The notes under the pieces: model-generated
Told to the model about the DNA's origin: nothing
Database searches by the model: none
Seen by the model: the letters and a program-made list of their open reading frames with translations, nothing else
Source: Methylotenera_A sp040079935
GTDB lineage: Bacteria; Pseudomonadota; Gammaproteobacteria; Burkholderiales; Methylophilaceae
Assembly (NCBI GenBank): GCA_040079935.1
Contig: JBEBJI010000004.1
Span: 65,426 to 129,425 of the forward strand
DNA length: 64,000 bases
Direction: 5' to 3'
Program-made: the position numbers and the translations under genes
Shown: positions 61,148-64,000 of the stretch, piece after piece
Numbering within the stretch: the stretch's first letter is position 1
Layout: every line of letters starts with the position of its first letter

Positions 61148-61504
61148 CTAGTTATTAGTGCCAGTAGTTGTGCCGTTAATTGGCTCGCCAATTTTAGTAT
61201 CATCGGTACTACCGTTATTACTAACACCAGTAGTTGTGCCGATGGGCTTGTTATTCATGGAGTTTCTATAAAATCCACTTTTTACTCCAGATTCTATATC
61301 CTTGTTGCTCACTCCTCCATTGGCTTGCTTCATATTGCCGTATGCTAATTCATGATATGCCATATATTCATCTTTGGTCACCATGCCATCACTATTGGCA
61401 TCCATCATCTTGCTAACCTTATTGGTCGAACTTGTTGCCGCAACAGCGGAATAAGCGCTAAGGGATAACGCCGCTACAAATACACTGCAAATTAATTTAT
61501 TCAT
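61148..61504 (-). CDS. Exported EF-hand-like protein
   Basis: A 118-residue protein. A signal peptide (V-F-V-A-A-L-S-L-S-A-Y-S-A-V-A-A) is followed by one EF-hand loop D-A-N-S-D-G-M-V-T-K-D-E with the normal calcium ligands and one partner helix. The C-terminal 35 residues are Gly/Thr/Asn-rich, with I-G-T-T-T-G and I-N-G-T-T-T-G as short repeats. It probably binds calcium in the periplasm; no partner is known. Confidence 0.7.
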   Translation of the reverse strand: MNKLICSVFVAALSLSAYSAVAATSSTNKVSKMMDANSDGMVTKDEYMAYHELAYGNMKQANGGVSNKDIESGVKSGFYRNSMNNKPIGTTTGVSNNGSTDDTKIGEPINGTTTGTNN

Positions 61505-61627
61505 GGTAAATCCTTTTCGTAATAAAATTTCAATATAAAAAATAACGTCTTATAACAATTACCAATTTAATGTTAATTACTGCAAGAGTCCGTTCGGTAA
61601 CACACCTTGATATAAATATTTTTTGCT

Positions 61628-61645
61628 ATGCTCGCTGGCGCACAG
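61628..61645. promoter_or_regulatory. Stress-island palindrome, copy 7
   Basis: ATGCTCG-CTGG-CGCACAG; the right arm is perfect and the left arm degenerate. It lies 104 bp upstream of the glycine-zipper lipoprotein. Confidence 0.4.
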
Positions 61646-61748
61646 ACTGGGGTTCTATAAAAATCAATAATGGTTTTAGCAAGACAGAAAATTTAGCCTT
61701 GTTATGAGATTTAAGTTACTAACCAAAGTTTAACTAAAAGGAATTATC

Positions 61749-61973
61749 ATGAAAACGAACCATAGATTTACTGCAATGGCATTAGTTTTAGCCATATCAA
61801 TCAGTTTGAGTGCTTGCGGTGGCATGTCTACGCGCGACAAAAGTACCGCCATAGGCGCTGGTGTAGGCGCTATAGGTGGTGCTGTGCTGACTGGCGGCGG
61901 AGTATTAGGCACTGTTGGCGGCGCTGCTGTCGGTGGCGTCATAGGCAATCAGATTGGGAAAGATAAGAAGTAA
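61749..61973 (+). CDS. Glycine-zipper lipoprotein (OsmB-like)
   Basis: A 74-residue protein with a lipobox L-S-A-C-G-G. A glycine zipper follows (A-I-G-A-G-V-G-A-I-G-G-A-V-L, then V-G-G-A-A-V-G-G-V-I-G-N-Q-I-G). This matches OsmB-type osmotically induced lipoproteins. Ribosome site AAAGGAA. Confidence 0.82.
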   Translation: MKTNHRFTAMALVLAISISLSACGGMSTRDKSTAIGAGVGAIGGAVLTGGGVLGTVGGAAVGGVIGNQIGKDKK

Positions 61974-62068
61974 GTAGCGCTATAAATTAATTTAAGTGTT
62001 CAAAGTGCAATTAAGCTTATTGAGAGATAAGCGATGTTGCATATTTAATTAATTCAAGTAGTGAGTCG

Positions 62069-62284
62069 TTACATGTGCTTTGTCTTGATGATGTGCGTTT
62101 CTGGTTTCTTGGTTTTAGAATAATCGCTTACATGGAGTTTTCCTTCCCATTGACAGGGAAAATATTGACAACGATAACGGCGTACCAATCCAAATATACT
62201 GATTATACGGTCGCTTGTACGGCGTGAGATGCGAATAATATACCCACCGCACTGAGGGCAAGTAAGTTCTGTAGTGTCGTCCAT
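62069..62284 (-). CDS. Small zinc-ribbon protein
   Basis: A 71-residue protein with Cys pairs C-P-Q-C-G-G and C-Q-Y-F-P-C-Q-W-E-G, spaced about 29 residues apart, which would bind one zinc. A basic tail follows. No family recognised. It lies opposite to its neighbours. Confidence 0.6.
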   Translation of the reverse strand: MDDTTELTCPQCGGYIIRISRRTSDRIISIFGLVRRYRCQYFPCQWEGKLHVSDYSKTKKPETHIIKTKHM

Positions 62285-62337
62285 TCGTAATTTTTCCTAT
62301 CCTGAGTTTGCATAATAATTTTCTGACGGGTTGATGT

Positions 62338-62355
62338 CTGTGCGATAGCGCACAG
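62338..62355. promoter_or_regulatory. Stress-island palindrome, copy 8 (best copy)
   Basis: CTGTGCG-ATAG-CGCACAG has perfect 7-bp arms. It lies between the zinc-ribbon gene and the DUF302 gene, 109 bp before the latter. Confidence 0.65.
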
Positions 62356-62464
62356 AATATTGTAACTAAATTAAGGATAGTTGACCCTAAAGTTGTTAAT
62401 TGATGACTATATAAAGAACAGAGAAATAAAATTAACTTATTAGCTATTTAACGGAGATAGTTTT

Positions 62465-62848
62465 ATGTATTACATTGCAGAAACCAATAAATCATTTAGA
62501 CAAACGTCGACAGATCTCGAATCAGCGGTTGTCCGTAACGGGTTTGGCGTGTTGCATGTTCACGACCTAGGGACAACGCTTCGCAGTAAAGGAATTGCAT
62601 TTGACGAAGAGTGCAAAGTTTTTGAAGTCTGCAACCCTGTTCAGGCTGCAAAAGTATTGTCTACTGACATGCGTCTAAACATGGCATTGCCTTGTCGTAT
62701 CTCCGTTTATACAGAGAAAGGTAAAACAAAAATCGGACTGATTAAGCCAAAACTAATGCTTTCGGCATTATCTCAGGATGTAACGTTGGCTCAAGTAGCG
62801 AAAGAAGTTGAAGAAAAGACGATTAAGATGATAGATGAGGCAAAATGA
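62465..62848 (+). CDS. DUF302 domain protein
   Basis: A 127-residue protein with the DUF302 features F-G-V-L-H-V-H-D-L, C-K-V-F-E-V-C-N-P-V-Q-A-A-K-V-L and L-P-C-R-I-S-V-Y. It is cytoplasmic by appearance. The family function is unknown, though members often sit with stress or metal genes. Ribosome site CGGAGA. Confidence 0.85.
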   Translation: MYYIAETNKSFRQTSTDLESAVVRNGFGVLHVHDLGTTLRSKGIAFDEECKVFEVCNPVQAAKVLSTDMRLNMALPCRISVYTEKGKTKIGLIKPKLMLSALSQDVTLAQVAKEVEEKTIKMIDEAK

Positions 62849-62926
62849 ATACTTTTACCTAACAATTTTTTAGTAAGCTGGTCATTAATTCTGAGAATTA
62901 TCAGGTTTTACAATTGGGGTAACGAA

Positions 62927-63475
62927 ATGAATATACGCAATAGTACTGAACGTTATGGGTTCTTATCTATAGGGCTTCACTGGGCAATGCTACTTCTGCT
63001 AATAGCAGTATATGCATGTATAGAGTTACGTGAGATTTACCCCAAAGGTAGCGATCCACGCGAAGCACTAAAAACTTGGCATTTTATGTTGGGGTTAGCG
63101 GTTTTTGTTTTGGTCTGGTTGCGTTTGTTGGTCAACATCACTAGCCCTGTTCCTCGTGTTATGCCAAGCCCGCCAAAATGGCAAATGCTATCTGCCAAGC
63201 TTATGCATGCGGCACTTTATGTGTTGATGATGGCTATGCCGCTTCTTGGTTGGTTTTTATTAAGCGCTTCTGGAAAGACAATTCCATTCTTTGGTTTGGA
63301 ATTGCCAGCGCTTATAGTTAAAAATAAAGATGTTGCTGATTTAATTAAAGAAATACATGAAGCAGGTGGAACGGTAGGTTATTTTCTCATTGCCTTACAT
63401 GCCGTTGCCGCATTGTTTCATCATTATTTTGTACGGGATAATACGCTTAGAAGAATACTCCCAAGCCGAGATTGA
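62927..63475 (+). CDS. Cytochrome b561-family membrane protein
   Basis: A 182-residue protein with four membrane helices. Heme-ligand His positions are in I-G-L-H-W-A-M-L-L, T-W-H-F-M-L-G-L, L-M-H-A-A-L-Y and A-L-H-A-V-A-A-L-F-H-H. This is the YodB/CybB arrangement, which can return electrons to quinone or act as superoxide:quinone oxidoreductase. It fits the oxidative stress theme. Confidence 0.9.
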   Translation: MNIRNSTERYGFLSIGLHWAMLLLLIAVYACIELREIYPKGSDPREALKTWHFMLGLAVFVLVWLRLLVNITSPVPRVMPSPPKWQMLSAKLMHAALYVLMMAMPLLGWFLLSASGKTIPFFGLELPALIVKNKDVADLIKEIHEAGGTVGYFLIALHAVAALFHHYFVRDNTLRRILPSRD

Positions 63476-63537
63476 TTTGGTGCTTTGCTTAGAGTCGTTA
63501 ATTTTGTAATTTAATCAACACCTTTATTGGTACTTGT

Positions 63538-63906
63538 GTGGTATTCAAAATAATCGAAGAAATAGCGGAGTTTTTACTGAGTATTGCCAGTATTTATCTA
63601 GTCGTAGGAGCGTATGTGCGCAGCTATCAACCGACATGGTCAGCACCACTAGAGAAGCGCCGCTTAGTTATTTTGTCAGCACTTGTCCTAGCAGTCACCT
63701 TAGTTAAAATTAGCGATGACGTGCTCGAGGGAGAAACAGGACCGATTGATCAGACTATCTTACTTTTAATTCATACTTATTTCCCAGATTCGCTCATTGG
63801 GTTATTTGAAGCAATTACACTTACAGGTTCATTAAGGGTGCTGTTTCCACTAGTGGCCGTGGCAACAATCGCACTTCTTTGTACAAAACGCCGCTTTGAG
63901 GTGTGA
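63538..63906 (+). pseudogene. PAP2-like membrane phosphatase, N-terminal part only
   Basis: A 122-residue ORF from GTG 63538 with helices at about 10-28, 45-60 and 105-118. The stretch D-D-V-L-E-G-E-T-G-P-I-D-Q-T-I-L-L-L and L-T-G-S-L-R-V-L-F-P resembles the first part of membrane PAP2 phosphatases. The catalytic K-x6-R-P and P-S-G-H motifs are absent because the frame ends. An IS30-type transposase starts 57 bp downstream, so truncation by insertion is likely. Confidence 0.5.
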
Positions 63907-63962
63907 GTTCAACTGATCAACGCAACACGTTATTCTTATGAAAAAGGAAGAGGTGTTGAAAA

Positions 63963-64000
63963 ATGAAACAAAGACCAAGGATTTATTATAGTAATGAGCA
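63963..64000 (+). mobile_element. Start of an IS30-family transposase (cut off by window edge)
   Basis: The last 38 bases begin an ORF reading M-K-Q-R-P-R-I-Y-Y-S-N-E. The R-P-R-I-Y-Y-[ST] opening is characteristic of a group of IS30 transposases. A GAAAAAGGAAGAGG ribosome-site region precedes it. Only 12 codons are visible. Confidence 0.55.

Noticed and set aside
1..64000. CRISPR array, prophage or rRNA operon
   Set aside because: I saw no regularly spaced direct repeats, no phage structural genes (the holin-named gene is YqjE-like) and no rRNA sequence.

Overview
The window looks like chromosome from a moderately low-GC betaproteobacterium, most likely a methylotroph of the Methylophilaceae (Methylotenera-like). 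This rests on gene content: a 1289-residue DUF3683/FAD/Fe-S fusion oxidase, the tgt-yajC-secD-secF block, clpS-clpA, pssA, leuA, ffh and pyrD of betaproteobacterial type, and a yqjDE/BON/CsbD stress set. The species assignment is an inference; no rRNA is present to fix it.

Region 1 (1-25.8 kb) is mostly core genome: a truncated TetR regulator, hemJ, a TlpA-like thioredoxin, the large FAD/Fe-S oxidase, pyrD, a glutathione-transferase-like gene, clpA, clpS, a CNNM/CorC transporter, secF, secD, yajC, tgt, pssA, leuA (preceded by a short leucine-rich ORF that looks like a leucine attenuation leader), an EamA exporter, a HAD phosphatase, a DUF2235 hydrolase, a CcsA/YpjD-like protein and ffh. Scattered through it is a 39-bp palindromic repeat. 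Four copies are intergenic. Three more lie inside genes (one of them in region 2), and all three are read in the same frame (peptide x-A-L-x-x-N-I-H).

Region 2 (25.8-44.6 kb) is a nitrogen-scavenging locus built round guanidine. A sigma-54 promoter with an NtrC-like palindrome upstream precedes a guanidine-I (ykkC) riboswitch. These lead into about 15 kb of closely spaced genes: a NitT/TauT-type ABC importer, a creatininase-family amidohydrolase, a type III glutamine-synthetase-like ligase, an isochorismatase-fold hydrolase, two DUF1989 proteins (carboxyguanidine deiminase subunits), a guanidine/urea carboxylase, an allophanate hydrolase whose C-terminal domain is a separate gene, a membrane desaturase/hydroxylase, a metallo-beta-lactamase-fold hydrolase and an unknown protein. 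Just upstream, a second sigma-54/NtrC-type promoter drives a 2-oxoglutarate/Fe(II) dioxygenase and a paralogue of that unknown protein, so the two paralogues bracket the locus. The expected core route is guanidine to carboxyguanidine to allophanate to ammonia and CO2. The extra ligase, amidohydrolases and oxygenases suggest that substituted guanidines or related amides are also used.

Region 3 (44.7-64 kb) starts after a tRNA-Arg(ACG) and is an accessory envelope and oxidative stress island. It holds a phospholipase D, secreted low-complexity proteins, a BON lipoprotein, small membrane proteins, a DUF883/YqjE/YqjK operon, superoxide dismutase, CsbD, a Cys-repeat secreted family, a ferritin-like protein, DUF1003, outer-membrane phospholipase A, a PAS-GGDEF-EAL protein, a Crp/Fnr-type regulator, glycine-zipper proteins, DUF302 and cytochrome b561. 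An 18-bp palindrome (CTGTGCG-NTAG-CGCACAG) recurs upstream of many of these units, including the Crp/Fnr gene itself, which suggests one regulon. The window ends in a shortened PAP2-like gene followed by the start of an IS30-type transposase.
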